From the NCBI GenBank assembly GCA_937996595.1, contig CALKVC010000111.1, positions 1 to 63,668 on the forward strand: DNA of 63,668 bases. The letters are read 5' to 3'. The notes under the pieces were generated by a model. That model was not told where the DNA came from and searched no databases. It worked only from the letters and a program-made list of their open reading frames with translations. Below, piece by piece: positions 41,429-51,129 of this stretch (the first letter of the stretch is position 1; each line of letters starts with the position of its first letter). The position numbers were made by a program, and so were the translations under genes. Source of the stretch: an uncultured Chitinophagaceae bacterium (GTDB lineage Bacteria; Bacteroidota; Bacteroidia; Chitinophagales; Chitinophagaceae).

Positions 41429-42646
41429 TTAATGAGCTGCCCATTCAATTGAATTCAGGTCAATTCCTTCCTTGTACATTTCCCACAACGGGCTCATTTC
41501 CCTTAGTTTGATCACGGTTTCACTGATTGCTTTGATGGTATAATCTATCTGGTCTTCGGTGGTGAACCTTCCCAAACCAAAACGCAGGGAACTATGCGCC
41601 AGGTCGTCGCCAAGCCCCAAAGCCTTCAGTACATAACTGGGTTCCAGGGAAGCCGAAGTACAGGCCGAACCGGAACTCAATGCGATATTCTTATTGAAGC
41701 CCATCAGCAAACCTTCCCCTTCCACATGCTTAAACGAAATATTGGCTACATGCGGTAACCGGTGTTCACGGCTGCCATTCACATAAGCTTCTTCCAGCAA
41801 TAATAAAGCCGATTCCAGTTTATCCCTCAGCTTGCTGATCCTTTTTGTATCTGATTCCATTTCAAGCATACACAATTCGCAGGCTTTGCCAAAACCAACG
41901 ATGCCCGGTACGTTTAAAGTACCGCTGCGCATGCCTCTTTCGTGTCCGCCGCCGTCCATTTGTGCCGTTACCTTAACACGTGGGTTTTTTCGCCTTACAT
42001 ATAATGCACCAACGCCTTTGGGTCCGTACATTTTATGAGCCGTAAATGCCATCAGGTCTATTCCATCTTTATTTACATCCACCGGAATTTTTCCAACGGC
42101 CTGTGTGGCATCTGTAAATACTAAAACGCCGTGTTTACGGGCAATGGCGCTGATTTCCCGGATAGGCATGATGGTGCCGATTTCATTATTGGCATACATG
42201 ATGGCAACCATGATGGTTGTTGGCCTGATGGCTGCTTCCAGCTCCTTCAGGTCAATCAGCCCTTCTTTGTTAACCTGCAGGTAGGTTACTTCGGCTCCGT
42301 TTTTTTCCAGGTGCTTGCAGGTATCCAGCACGGCTTTGTGTTCTGTTGTTGCTGTTATGATATGGTTGCCTTTGGCTGCATACATTTCATATACACCCTT
42401 TAGTGCCAGGTTATCTGCTTCGGTTGCGCCCGACGTGAAAATGATTTCTTTTGGATCGGCGCCAATCAGTTTTGCCACCTGTTCGCGGGCGTAATCAACG
42501 GCTTCTTCTGCTGCCCAGCCAAAAGGATGGTTGCGGCTGGCGGCATTCCCAAAATGCTCCATGAAATAAGGCGTCATTGTTTCAAAAACCCTTGGATCCA
42601 TGGGTGTGGTAGCATTATTATCGAGGTATATAGGTAATTTCAACAT
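41429..42646 (-). CDS. iscS: cysteine desulfurase IscS
   Basis: The 405-residue PLP enzyme releases sulfur from L-cysteine as a persulfide for Fe-S clusters and tRNA thiolation. The PLP lysine is Lys205 in TAHKMYG; the persulfide cysteine is Cys329 in SGSACTS, in a long mobile loop typical of the IscS (class I) type. The HKAVLD motif at 103-108 also fits. It heads the isc unit and has a perfect -7 element 48 bases upstream. It diverges from the epimerase gene. Confidence 0.95.
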   Translation of the reverse strand: MLKLPIYLDNNATTPMDPRVFETMTPYFMEHFGNAASRNHPFGWAAEEAVDYAREQVAKLIGADPKEIIFTSGATEADNLALKGVYEMYAAKGNHIITATTEHKAVLDTCKHLEKNGAEVTYLQVNKEGLIDLKELEAAIRPTTIMVAIMYANNEIGTIMPIREISAIARKHGVLVFTDATQAVGKIPVDVNKDGIDLMAFTAHKMYGPKGVGALYVRRKNPRVKVTAQMDGGGHERGMRSGTLNVPGIVGFGKACELCMLEMESDTKRISKLRDKLESALLLLEEAYVNGSREHRLPHVANISFKHVEGEGLLMGFNKNIALSSGSACTSASLEPSYVLKALGLGDDLAHSSLRFGLGRFTTEDQIDYTIKAISETVIKLREMSPLWEMYKEGIDLNSIEWAAH

Positions 42647-42694
42647 ATTATTTTTCGTATTAATATTTTAAGTTATTTTTCCTGTTATATAACG

Positions 42695-42702
42695 CAAATT
42701 TA
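42695..42702 (-). promoter_or_regulatory. -7 promoter element of iscS
   Basis: TAAATTTG on the minus strand is an exact TAnnTTTG match, 48 bases before the iscS ATG. No IscR-like operator was recognised. Confidence 0.55.
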
Positions 42703-42787
42703 CTGCAAAAGGTTTTACTTTATAGTAAGCATGGCTAACTTGTGACATCAAATTACTTATTTCGTAAATGACAATTAACATAAGCTT

Positions 42788-43195
42788 ATGAACCATATAG
42801 AACATATCGGAATAGCCGTTAAAAACCTTAGTGCTTCAATTCCCTTATTTGAAAAATTATTGAATTCGGGTTGTTATAAAACAGAATCTGTGGCTTCGGA
42901 ACAGGTAGATACGGCATTCTTTAAAACGGGGGAAACAAAGATTGAGTTGCTTCAAAGCATTACTAATGATGGCGTTATCGCAAAATTCATTGAAAAAAAA
43001 GGGGAAGGGCTGCATCATATTGCATTTGATGTATCAGATATCAGGGAAGAAATGAACAGGCTTAAACAGGCCGGTTTTACGTTACTGAGCGAAGAACCAA
43101 AGCAGGGTGCTGACAACAAGCTTGTATGCTTCCTTCATCCAAAAACAACGAACGGAATTTTAATTGAGATCTGCCAGGAGAAAAAAACGCCTTAA
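42788..43195 (+). CDS. mce: methylmalonyl-CoA epimerase
   Basis: The 135-residue vicinal-oxygen-chelate protein racemises (2R)- and (2S)-methylmalonyl-CoA between propionyl-CoA carboxylase and the mutase. Visible metal ligands are His6 in HIEHIGIAV, His77 in GLHHIAFDV, and Glu127 in NGILIEIC. It is transcribed alone. It should work with the B12-binding mutase subunit encoded at 17029-17436, although the two are 25 kb apart. Confidence 0.93.
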   Translation: MNHIEHIGIAVKNLSASIPLFEKLLNSGCYKTESVASEQVDTAFFKTGETKIELLQSITNDGVIAKFIEKKGEGLHHIAFDVSDIREEMNRLKQAGFTLLSEEPKQGADNKLVCFLHPKTTNGILIEICQEKKTP

Positions 43196-43315
43196 TTTTT
43201 TATTTGAAACTGACTGATTGCTATTACTAATTTCCAGTTGCATTCAATTGTGAGTGAGCGCTTACATGGCGCTACCTGTACCTGAAAGCAAAACGCCCCT
43301 GATACTATTGGCAAT

Positions 43316-43957
43316 TTATTCGTTAAAAAAAGGATTGTATTTTTTTTCCTGCCCAATGCTGGTTTCAGGACCGTGGCCGCAATACACAACCGTTTCCGGC
43401 GGAAGAGTAAACAGTTTTTCCCTGATATGCTTTAGTAACACCTGGTGATTGCCGCCCGGCAGGTCGGTTCGGCCGATACTTCCTTTAAACAACACATCAC
43501 CGCTAACAATAAAATGTTGTGCAGCACAATAAAAACAGATATGGCCGGGTGAATGACCGGGCGCTTCAATTACCCGAAGTTCGTCGTTACCCAGTTTTAT
43601 GATATCGCCTTCAGCCAGGTACATGCGTTTGCCGGTATAATTGTCAAAAGGCAGGTTATACAAGAGGCCTGACTTTGGTGCAAATTCCAGCACATATTCT
43701 TCATTTCTGTGAATATGTAATACTAAGCCGAACTTTTCGGCAACAAAGCTGTTTCCAAAAACATGATCGAGGTGGCAATGGGTATTAAGCAGCATTTTTG
43801 GTATTAAACCCATCTTTTCAATGAAATCCGACAATTCCTTTTTTTCATCATCGCTATAGCATCCCGGATCAATGACTACACATTCTTTCAGTTCATTATA
43901 TAATAAATATGTATTCTCCTGGATGGGGCTAAATTCGAAGGTTTTAATTTGTAACAT
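43316..43957 (-). CDS. metallo-beta-lactamase-fold hydrolase (glyoxalase II-like)
   Basis: From the ATG at 43955-43957 the protein has 213 residues. The zinc motif THCHLDH is at 59-65; later ligands lie in EAPGHSPGH, VSGDVLF and CGHGPET. It resembles the YcbL/glyoxalase II group that hydrolyses thioesters or related bonds. A TTG at 44020 would add 21 residues and lacks support. It diverges from the large outer-membrane protein gene and converges on mce. Confidence 0.9.
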   Translation of the reverse strand: MLQIKTFEFSPIQENTYLLYNELKECVVIDPGCYSDDEKKELSDFIEKMGLIPKMLLNTHCHLDHVFGNSFVAEKFGLVLHIHRNEEYVLEFAPKSGLLYNLPFDNYTGKRMYLAEGDIIKLGNDELRVIEAPGHSPGHICFYCAAQHFIVSGDVLFKGSIGRTDLPGGNHQVLLKHIREKLFTLPPETVVYCGHGPETSIGQEKKYNPFFNE

Positions 43958-44029
43958 GCCTGGTTTTAAAATGTTTTCAATGATTACCCTGAATGAATTA
44001 ATTTTAATACTCAATATCAATCAATCAGT

Positions 44030-47000
44030 ATGGCAAAGTTCAGCAGAAAAATCCTTATTCCAATTATATTGATCATAACGGCTTTATCATCCAATGCACA
44101 GGTAAATTCGGTTACATTCGGCAAAAACAGGGTTCAGTACAAGAAGTTCAAATGGCAGTATTACCAGACAAGGAATTTCAATGTTTTCTTTTACCAGGGA
44201 GGGCAGGAAATTGCCAAGTACATTGCACAGCGCGCTGAAAAAGAGTTGCCGGAACTGGAAGCAGCTGCAGAATACAGCCTGCAACGAAGGGCAAATATCA
44301 TCGTATATAACCAGTTTGCCGATATGCAGCAAACCAATATCGGGTTAGAATCAGACTTGTTACAAACAGGCGGAACCACGCAACTGGTAAACAACAAGAT
44401 GGTAGTATATTTTGATGCCAACCATGCCAACCTGAAAAGGCAGATTCGCCAGGGCATTGCAGATGTAATAACAAAAAATGTGCTCTTCGGCGATGACCTG
44501 GGTGAAGTGGCTGGAAACCAGACGCTGCTCGATTTGCCCAAATGGCTGACTGACGGATATGTAGCTTACCTGGGAGAAAACTGGAGCACTGACCTGGATG
44601 ATGAATTAAAGAGCGAGATATTATCGGGCAACTACAATAAATTTTCTTCCTTATCATTTCAAAAACCCCTGCTGGCCGGGCACGCTTTCTGGTATTTTAT
44701 TGAAGAAAAATACAAAAAGGAAAATGTTACCTATTTTCTTTACCTGGCCAGGATATACAAGAACCTTAATAAGGCCAGTGTTCAGATAACCAAGAAGAAA
44801 TTCAAGGAACTGCTTGCCGAGTTCATGGAATACCAGGACGAAAAATATTTTGATGATATTGCCCGCAGGAAGGCATACCCGAAGGGAAACTATATTGATG
44901 GTTTCGACATCAGCAAACGACTCAATTATTACCGTTTCAATGTAAACCCCAATAAAAAAAATAACTCCTATGTGGTTACGCAATATAAAAAAGGCATTGT
45001 ACGGGTAATTTTAAGCGAAGATTTTGAGAAAAAGACCCTGCTGAAATATGGTATACGTACTTATGAAAACCAGGTAAACCCCAATTACCCACTGATGGCC
45101 TGGGATCCCAAAGGAACCCGTATTTCCGTGGTTTATGTTGAAGAGGGCCGGTTGAAACTTTTTGTGTACGACATCGTAACCAGGATAAAGCAGTATAAGA
45201 TTGACCTGACGACTACGTTTGACCAGGTACAGGATATCAAGTACATGCTCGACAGCCGGACGCTCATCTTATCGGCTGTAAAAAACGGGCATACAGATAT
45301 CTATACATATAACATAGAAAAAGAGAAAGCGCAGCAGATTACCAATGATGTGTATGATGACCTGGATGCTTCCTTTGTTTCTTTCCCGAACAAGACCGGA
45401 ATCATATTTGCAAGCAACAGGCCATCGGCTTTCGCAAAGTCGGCCGACACGGTACTTCCAAGCGACAAACGGTTTAACATTTTCCTGATCACTGACTTTG
45501 GCGACAAGCCTGAACTGAACCAGGTTACCCAACTTTCTGACCTCAAATACGGAGATGCCCGTTTTCCCACCCAATACAATACAAACCACTTCACTTTTGT
45601 AAGTGATGAAAACGGTATTGGTAACCGTTATGCAGGGTTCTTCACCACGAAAAAAGCCGGGCTTGACACATTAGTGCTTATAGGAGATGATATCCTGAGA
45701 AACCCTACCGAAAAAGATATAGACAGCACGTTAAGGGTTTATAAAAAGACCGATGTTGATTCAATAGCCGTTGTGTCCGTTTCGGAAGACTCTGCTTATA
45801 CTTTCCCGTTAAGCAACTACCCGAGTACGTTAGCTGAATCAAGGATTGCCGGAGACAACAACCAGTTGAGCGAAGTTACTCGTCAGAGTGACGAGAAAAT
45901 TTTGTACAAACTGAAGATAGATGAAAACACCCTGAGGCAGCGGAACGTTTCGGCCAGGCCAACCGAATACATGAAAAAGCTGATGCGGGAAAGCAAACGG
46001 ACCAAGGTGACGGCTGCTGCCCCAAAGACGCCTGCAGAACCTGTAAAAAAACAGGATGATTTCTTCCAGAACGATGAATTTGCACCGGCAAAGAAAGACA
46101 GCAGCCAGCCCGAAAAACAAATGGCTAGCATACCGGCCACCGATCCTTCCCTGGAACCGGTGCTGAAATCGGCCAAATTATTCAGGTATAAGCCGCGTAA
46201 ATTTTCAGCAGATTTCGGTTCACTAGGTTTTAATAATACCATACTGGTTAACCGTTACCAGGCTTATGCCGGCGGGAGCGGGCCTATCATGCTCAACAGC
46301 GGTACCCCGTTGAACGGGCTTATAACATTGGGTACGTCTGACCTGCTTGAAGATATAAAAATATTAGGGGCCTATAAGATAAGCACGAACCTGAAAGACA
46401 ATGAATGGTTCCTTAGTTATCAGAACCTTACCCGCAGGATAGACTGGGGGGCCAGTTATTACCGGAACACCCAATCTACCGGAATAAATGTTACAGACAA
46501 CACCGGGGCCCTGATTGCACAATACCCCGGAAAGATTTTCACTAACCTGTATCAACTGAATGTTGCTTATCCGTTTGATGCAACAAAAAGTGTGCGGTTA
46601 ACTACAGGCATCAGGTCAGACAAAGTGGTTGTAAAAACAGTAGATGACCTAAGTTCAGTTTTACCAGACCAGAAAACGCTTTATTCTGTTACCCATTTTG
46701 AATATGTTTATGACAACAGCCTGAACCCGGCTATGAATATCTGGAACGGGTTAAGGTATAAGGTATTCTTCGACTGGAACCGGCAGGTTAATAAAGTTCA
46801 GTTTGCAGACGGGCCCACTACATTCAATGTTGGTTTTGATGCCAGGTATTATTATCCTATACACCGCAATTTCATATGGGCGGGAAGGGTTGCGGGAGAT
46901 TTTAGCTGGGGCAACCAGAAGATGATTTACTACCTGGGAGGCGTAGACGGCTGGCTGATGTTTGGCAATAACCAGAAGCTCGACAATTTTGGCAATGTTA

Positions 47001-47485
47001 CCCGGGAACGATATTTTAATACGGCTAACCAGCCTGATAACGACCAGGACTATGCATTTCAGAGCCTGGCTGTTAACCTGAGGGGATATATACAAAATGT
47101 GGCAAACGGGAACAACGCCATGGTGATAAACAGTGAATTCAGGTTGCCCGTTATGTCTACATTCTTTGACAAAACGGTAAATAATGCGTTCCTGAGAAAT
47201 TTACAGTTGATCCAGTTCATTGACCTGGGTTCTGCCTGGAACGGCGCTTACGATAAATTCAAGCGGCCCGAAGTGGTTTATAACAGTACCTTACCCAATG
47301 GCTCACCCGGGCCGGTTACCGTTAAGACAAAGGCAGGCGGACTTGGCCCGTTTGCCGGCGGATACGGCTTTGGCGCCAGGAGCACCTTACTGGGTTATTT
47401 CCTTAAATACGATATTGCCTGGCCCATGAGCGGGTTCTTTAAGGGAAGGCCGGTGATGTATTTCTCTATGGGGCTGGATTTTTGA
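44030..47485 (+). CDS. large outer-membrane protein: peptidase-like N-terminus, TolB-like propeller, beta-barrel
   Basis: The 1151-residue protein has a signal peptide (ending SSNAQ). Residues about 25-280 resemble the peptidase MA-like module seen in Bacteroidota TolB homologues, though no HExxH zinc site is visible. Residues about 310-560 form a TolB/WD40-like beta-propeller, about 620-720 are charged and disordered (KTPAEPVKKQDDFF), and about 740-1151 look like an outer-membrane beta-barrel of the surface-antigen type, ending in Phe as outer-membrane proteins do. It is often annotated as a translocation protein TolB. The physiological role is unknown; envelope maintenance or surface proteolysis is possible. 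Confidence 0.82.
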   Translation: MAKFSRKILIPIILIITALSSNAQVNSVTFGKNRVQYKKFKWQYYQTRNFNVFFYQGGQEIAKYIAQRAEKELPELEAAAEYSLQRRANIIVYNQFADMQQTNIGLESDLLQTGGTTQLVNNKMVVYFDANHANLKRQIRQGIADVITKNVLFGDDLGEVAGNQTLLDLPKWLTDGYVAYLGENWSTDLDDELKSEILSGNYNKFSSLSFQKPLLAGHAFWYFIEEKYKKENVTYFLYLARIYKNLNKASVQITKKKFKELLAEFMEYQDEKYFDDIARRKAYPKGNYIDGFDISKRLNYYRFNVNPNKKNNSYVVTQYKKGIVRVILSEDFEKKTLLKYGIRTYENQVNPNYPLMAWDPKGTRISVVYVEEGRLKLFVYDIVTRIKQYKIDLTTTFDQVQDIKYMLDSRTLILSAVKNGHTDIYTYNIEKEKAQQITNDVYDDLDASFVSFPNKTGIIFASNRPSAFAKSADTVLPSDKRFNIFLITDFGDKPELNQVTQLSDLKYGDARFPTQYNTNHFTFVSDENGIGNRYAGFFTTKKAGLDTLVLIGDDILRNPTEKDIDSTLRVYKKTDVDSIAVVSVSEDSAYTFPLSNYPSTLAESRIAGDNNQLSEVTRQSDEKILYKLKIDENTLRQRNVSARPTEYMKKLMRESKRTKVTAAAPKTPAEPVKKQDDFFQNDEFAPAKKDSSQPEKQMASIPATDPSLEPVLKSAKLFRYKPRKFSADFGSLGFNNTILVNRYQAYAGGSGPIMLNSGTPLNGLITLGTSDLLEDIKILGAYKISTNLKDNEWFLSYQNLTRRIDWGASYYRNTQSTGINVTDNTGALIAQYPGKIFTNLYQLNVAYPFDATKSVRLTTGIRSDKVVVKTVDDLSSVLPDQKTLYSVTHFEYVYDNSLNPAMNIWNGLRYKVFFDWNRQVNKVQFADGPTTFNVGFDARYYYPIHRNFIWAGRVAGDFSWGNQKMIYYLGGVDGWLMFGNNQKLDNFGNVTRERYFNTANQPDNDQDYAFQSLAVNLRGYIQNVANGNNAMVINSEFRLPVMSTFFDKTVNNAFLRNLQLIQFIDLGSAWNGAYDKFKRPEVVYNSTLPNGSPGPVTVKTKAGGLGPFAGGYGFGARSTLLGYFLKYDIAWPMSGFFKGRPVMYFSMGLDF

Positions 47486-47531
47486 TGAGTACACAACCGG
47501 TTAATAACGTTTAAGATTACACGCATTTTAT

Positions 47532-47558
47532 CAGCAGGGGTTATTTCCCTGCTGTTTT
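47532..47558 (+). terminator. terminator of the large outer-membrane protein gene, overlapping DUF1361 gene
   Basis: CAGCAGGG at 47532-47539 pairs with CCCTGCTG at 47547-47554, followed by TTTTATT. The second arm and loop belong to the last codons and stop (47541-47543) of the convergent DUF1361 gene. Confidence 0.75.
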
Positions 47559-48203
47559 ATTGTCGGCCATTGCCTGCGGTATTATTCTTATCAGGAAATA
47601 CAACAAAGAATACAACACAGTAAATATGATGGTGATGGCCCATGTTTTCATATGATCAACCGGTGAAACAAAGCGGTTAAAAATATCCAAACCCAGGCCA
47701 ACCGGGTTATGAATCACATCCCAACTGTTCCATCGCTGGAAACGGCCGAGATAAACGCCAAACGAAGCTAAAAACAGTATCAGGGGGATTGATGCGGCAA
47801 CCACCTGCTTTGAAAAAAAGCGATTGAGCAGGTACTCTGCTTTATGAAGGGATACAAAAGCCATCATGATACCGATGAACGAAGAGGCAAATAACAGAAC
47901 AGCATCATACCACAACGGGACATGCGTAGCTTCTTCCAGATGAATAAGGTCGGTTACTATGTATAAGGCATTGGGGAAAAACAAGAGCCAGCTTGCAAAT
48001 AAAAAAAGTTGTTTCCATGTTGCTTTTGCCTGGTAATCGTAAAAATAGCAGCTTAGGATATACGGGATCCATGCAAGGAAAATATTCCAGCACATAGATA
48101 CGTATCGGATATTGCCGGAATAGGCAATCCTTGCAAGAATAAGCCCTGCAATGAAGATGAGGAAAACTGTAAGTAAACGGTTAAATGCTGACATCGTTTT
48201 CAT
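47541..48203 (-). CDS. DUF1361 membrane protein
   Basis: From the ATG at 48201-48203 the protein has 220 residues and about six or seven membrane segments, with the DUF1361 marks FFPNALYIVTDLIHL near 78-92 and GRFQRWNSWD near 156-165. The function is unknown. The chosen start overlaps the dgkA stop as ATGA, which signals translational coupling; a farther ATG at 48263 would add 20 residues overlapping dgkA. Its end is shared with a terminator. Confidence 0.82.
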   Translation of the reverse strand: MKTMSAFNRLLTVFLIFIAGLILARIAYSGNIRYVSMCWNIFLAWIPYILSCYFYDYQAKATWKQLFLFASWLLFFPNALYIVTDLIHLEEATHVPLWYDAVLLFASSFIGIMMAFVSLHKAEYLLNRFFSKQVVAASIPLILFLASFGVYLGRFQRWNSWDVIHNPVGLGLDIFNRFVSPVDHMKTWAITIIFTVLYSLLYFLIRIIPQAMADNKTAGK

Positions 48204-48574
48204 GCAATACATTTTGTACAGATTAATGAATAAACTTTTGGCAGGAAAATAACGGTGCCGCATATGGCAGCAATGATGGCACTTGCCAAAACGGCCCCTG
48301 CTGCTATATCCTTTGTTTGCCTGATTCCGGGATGATGATCCCGGTGAACCACATCACTTAGTTTTTCAATGGCCGTATTAAGCATTTCCATTGCCATAAC
48401 AAAACCAATACAAAGCAGCACAACCAGCCATTCTGCAGTTGAAATGCCCAATAAAAATCCGGCCCCAACCACCAGCAGGCTGGTTATAATATGAATCCTG
48501 AAATTGGGTTCACTTACCATACAGGAGCGAAAACCCTGCCATGCGTACTGAAATGACCTGGATAATCTTGACAT
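48200..48574 (-). CDS. dgkA: diacylglycerol/undecaprenol kinase
   Basis: The 124-residue DgkA-type kinase has three membrane helices. The catalytic motif EMLNTAIEKLSD at 63-74 and KDIAAGAVL near 89-97 are present. In E. coli the enzyme phosphorylates diacylglycerol, and in Gram-positive relatives undecaprenol; the substrate in this organism is not evident. It overlaps the DUF1361 gene by four bases. Confidence 0.92.
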   Translation of the reverse strand: MSRLSRSFQYAWQGFRSCMVSEPNFRIHIITSLLVVGAGFLLGISTAEWLVVLLCIGFVMAMEMLNTAIEKLSDVVHRDHHPGIRQTKDIAAGAVLASAIIAAICGTVIFLPKVYSLICTKCIA

Positions 48575-48598
48575 AGTATCTATTTGTTTTATAAAGCC

Positions 48599-48621
48599 GG
48601 CACCGGATTATCTCCGGCGCC
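48599..48621 (-). terminator. hairpin downstream of creD
   Basis: GGCACCGGA at 48599-48607 pairs with TCCGGCGCC at 48613-48621 (one wobble), around a 5-base loop. On the minus strand it lies about 18 bases after the creD stop. The following run (GGCTTTATAAA) is weak in T, so termination may be Rho-assisted. Confidence 0.5.
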
Positions 48622-48638
48622 AGCCTGTTAATTATCTA

Positions 48639-49982
48639 CTATGCTTCCGCAAGTTCCTTTTCTCCTGCAGCATTCCAGTTAATTTTCCTGCTGAAAAACA
48701 TAATGATGGCCAGCAGCACAAATAACCCGATGCTTCCAAACAGCAGGGAATAGTCCTGCAACTGTATCAATACAAAAATGAACAGGTAAAGCATTGACAA
48801 TATGAATGAGAAAATGAGTACAATATTCCATTTTTTAAAAACAGATTTGCTATACCAGCCTATAAGCAACACAGTGGATACAGCCGCTGCCAGGTATGCT
48901 TTGGCAAAGTCTATATATTCAGACAGTGATAACAGTAAGGTATAGAATATTACCAGCGCAAAGCCAATAAGGATATACTGCAGTACGTGTACGCTTCTGC
49001 GATAGAATATCTCTAAAAAGAAATACAGGAAAAAGGTAAGAGATATTACAAGCACGGCATACTTGATACTCCGCTGTGTTTGTCCGTATGCATCTACAGG
49101 CTGCAGCAGCCTGAACCCAAAGGCGCTTTCAGATATTAAGTTTTCGTTTATACTGGTAAAATACTGGGGATATGTACGGTTAAAATGAAGTACTTTCCAA
49201 TCAGCTGTAAATCCTTTTGCAGATAATATGCTGGTATCAGGTAAATATTTACCGTCAAATGCAGGGTTACTCCAATCGCTTTTCAAATGAACCTTACTCG
49301 TGTTGCCAAAAGGGGTAAGGAATAACTGCTCACTGCCCTTGAGGGACAGGTTTATCCTGAATGTTGACATGCTGCCGGTTGCTGCTGGTGCCGATAAGGC
49401 AATCGGGCTCCTGATACCAGTATTGAGCCAACTGATATCAGGCAACCCTGTTTCAAAGCCGGAAGTGCTGTCGTTCCATTTCAATGACAGGTTCTCACCT
49501 ATTCCTTTAAAATCGGTTATACCTAAACACATGACAGCCTCTTCAAAATGCAATGCCTCTATTTTAACCGGGAGTTTTCCTGTTTTCAGTGGCAGGAACT
49601 TTCCTTCAATGGTAAGATTGCTGTTATACACCGGAACATTAAAAATACTCCGATGCCTGATCTGTGGCATCAGCTTCCCGTTAATGGTAAGTTCATCCGG
49701 AAGCAGGTAAAGGTTTCTCTTCTGCAATACTGATTGATTGGATGCATCTTTTACTTCCACATAATAAGGTACGGATAAAAACGGGCCGGTTATTGTTTGG
49801 GCGCCCGCCCATTTATTACTCACTTCTTTAACCACTTCATCCCTGCGTTTTTCCCTGTCGTTTACCAGGAACATGATAAAGAAAGTAGGAATAAGCAGGG
49901 CCAGTGTTAAAAAGCCGATGAATACCGCTTTAATAACAAGTTTGTTCTTTTGCCAGAAACCGGCGGGTTGTTGTGTGTCCAT
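48639..49982 (-). CDS. creD: inner-membrane protein CreD
   Basis: The 447-residue protein has one N-terminal membrane helix (about 15-37), a large periplasmic domain (40-310) and five or six C-terminal helices. The family mark LNDREKRRDEV is close to the first helix. CreD is an inner-membrane protein linked to envelope stress and beta-lactam response in Proteobacteria. In Bacteroidota it commonly lies next to a small winged-helix regulator and a membrane protein, as it does here. Confidence 0.9.
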   Translation of the reverse strand: MDTQQPAGFWQKNKLVIKAVFIGFLTLALLIPTFFIMFLVNDREKRRDEVVKEVSNKWAGAQTITGPFLSVPYYVEVKDASNQSVLQKRNLYLLPDELTINGKLMPQIRHRSIFNVPVYNSNLTIEGKFLPLKTGKLPVKIEALHFEEAVMCLGITDFKGIGENLSLKWNDSTSGFETGLPDISWLNTGIRSPIALSAPAATGSMSTFRINLSLKGSEQLFLTPFGNTSKVHLKSDWSNPAFDGKYLPDTSILSAKGFTADWKVLHFNRTYPQYFTSINENLISESAFGFRLLQPVDAYGQTQRSIKYAVLVISLTFFLYFFLEIFYRRSVHVLQYILIGFALVIFYTLLLSLSEYIDFAKAYLAAAVSTVLLIGWYSKSVFKKWNIVLIFSFILSMLYLFIFVLIQLQDYSLLFGSIGLFVLLAIIMFFSRKINWNAAGEKELAEA

Positions 49983-50035
49983 ATATATGATATTTAAAAA
50001 GTGCTTTGTTTTTCAAAGTATCTGAATAAAAAAAA

Positions 50036-50335
50036 CTACTTGCTAAACCGGATCATTTTCTCGAGTGCCTCTATATGTGCCCTGAATGCCTTTTCCCCAG
50101 ACCTGGTAACAGAATACACTGTATTGGTTTTACGCCCGATAAAACCCTTATGCACTTTAATGGCACCATGCTCTTCCAGCGCTTTTATATGGCTGGCCAG
50201 GTTCCCGTCTGTTATTTGAAGCAGCTCTTTCAGTTCATTGAAGTTCACTTCCGCGTTCACCATCAGAGCACTCATGATTCCCAGCCTGATCCGGCTGTCG
50301 AACAGTTTGCTCAAATTTTCTATCGGGTTATTCAT
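50036..50335 (-). CDS. winged-helix transcriptional regulator
   Basis: The 99-residue protein is a single winged helix-turn-helix domain: DSRIRLGIMSAL at 13-24, the recognition region ITDGNLASHIKALEEHG near 41-57, and a wing at KHKGFIGRKTNTVYSVT. It resembles small MarR/PadR-like regulators. It lies 53 bases upstream of creD, so it may control this group, including itself; that is inference. Confidence 0.88.
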   Translation of the reverse strand: MNNPIENLSKLFDSRIRLGIMSALMVNAEVNFNELKELLQITDGNLASHIKALEEHGAIKVHKGFIGRKTNTVYSVTRSGEKAFRAHIEALEKMIRFSK

Positions 50336-50382
50336 TGTTTCAGTATTTTCCGGTGAAGGATTTTCCGTTAATTACAGGTAAC

Positions 50383-51045
50383 CTACACCGTTATTTCCTC
50401 ATTCCGTTCGTACTTGTACCACATATATGCGCCGTACACAATATGCAACAGGCCAAAACCGGCTGCCCAGAAATATAATCCATATCCCACAAACCACAAG
50501 CTTAGCAGGCCCAGCAGTATCTGGCAAAAACCAAGATACCTGATCTCATCCAGCGTATACTTACTGGCATTTATGAGGGCAAGTCCGTAAAATAACAGGC
50601 AACCGGGTGCCACCAGGCCAAAAGTACCAAAATGAATCAGCTTGAACAGGAATAAGCCTCCTGCCATCAGCGGTATAGATACATTGATCATCAGGCGTTG
50701 TGCAGAATGCCCCCAAACAGGTATGCCCTGCCGTTTGCTCTTTAGCCAGGTAAACACAAATGCGCTAACCAGGGCCGACAAAAAAGTTCCGGCAGCAATC
50801 CAAAACAGCCAACTGTTAAGCAGGGAAGAATAATCATGTGCCGTTTCCAGTGTTGCCACCAGTTCCCGGTTCATGATATGGTCCTTTTTTCCAAACACAT
50901 AGGGATGTGCCAGCCAGGCGCCAACCAGTGCGCAAATACCTGCACCAATCCCACTCAATCCACTCAGGCTTATAAAACGGCTACTGCGTTCCATCATCTG
51001 TTTGATGTGATGCAGGTCATCCAGCGGTTGTTGTTGGTTACTCAT
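50383..51045 (-). CDS. membrane protein of the creD group
   Basis: From the ATG at 51043-51045 the protein has 220 residues and about six membrane segments after a polar N-terminus (MSNQQQPLDDLHHIKQM). Sequence features include LSGLSGIGAGICALVGA near 28-44. I do not recognise a defined domain. It is the first gene of the membrane protein-regulator-creD unit (47 bases to the regulator). A TTG at 51093 would add 16 residues and is unlikely. Confidence 0.78.
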   Translation of the reverse strand: MSNQQQPLDDLHHIKQMMERSSRFISLSGLSGIGAGICALVGAWLAHPYVFGKKDHIMNRELVATLETAHDYSSLLNSWLFWIAAGTFLSALVSAFVFTWLKSKRQGIPVWGHSAQRLMINVSIPLMAGGLFLFKLIHFGTFGLVAPGCLLFYGLALINASKYTLDEIRYLGFCQILLGLLSLWFVGYGLYFWAAGFGLLHIVYGAYMWYKYERNEEITV

Positions 51046-51129
51046 AAAAGTACTTTGAATTACAAAGTAATGACAATAAATTAATCTATACAAATTTTTT
51101 TACCGAAATAAATTATGCCTGTTATACTC

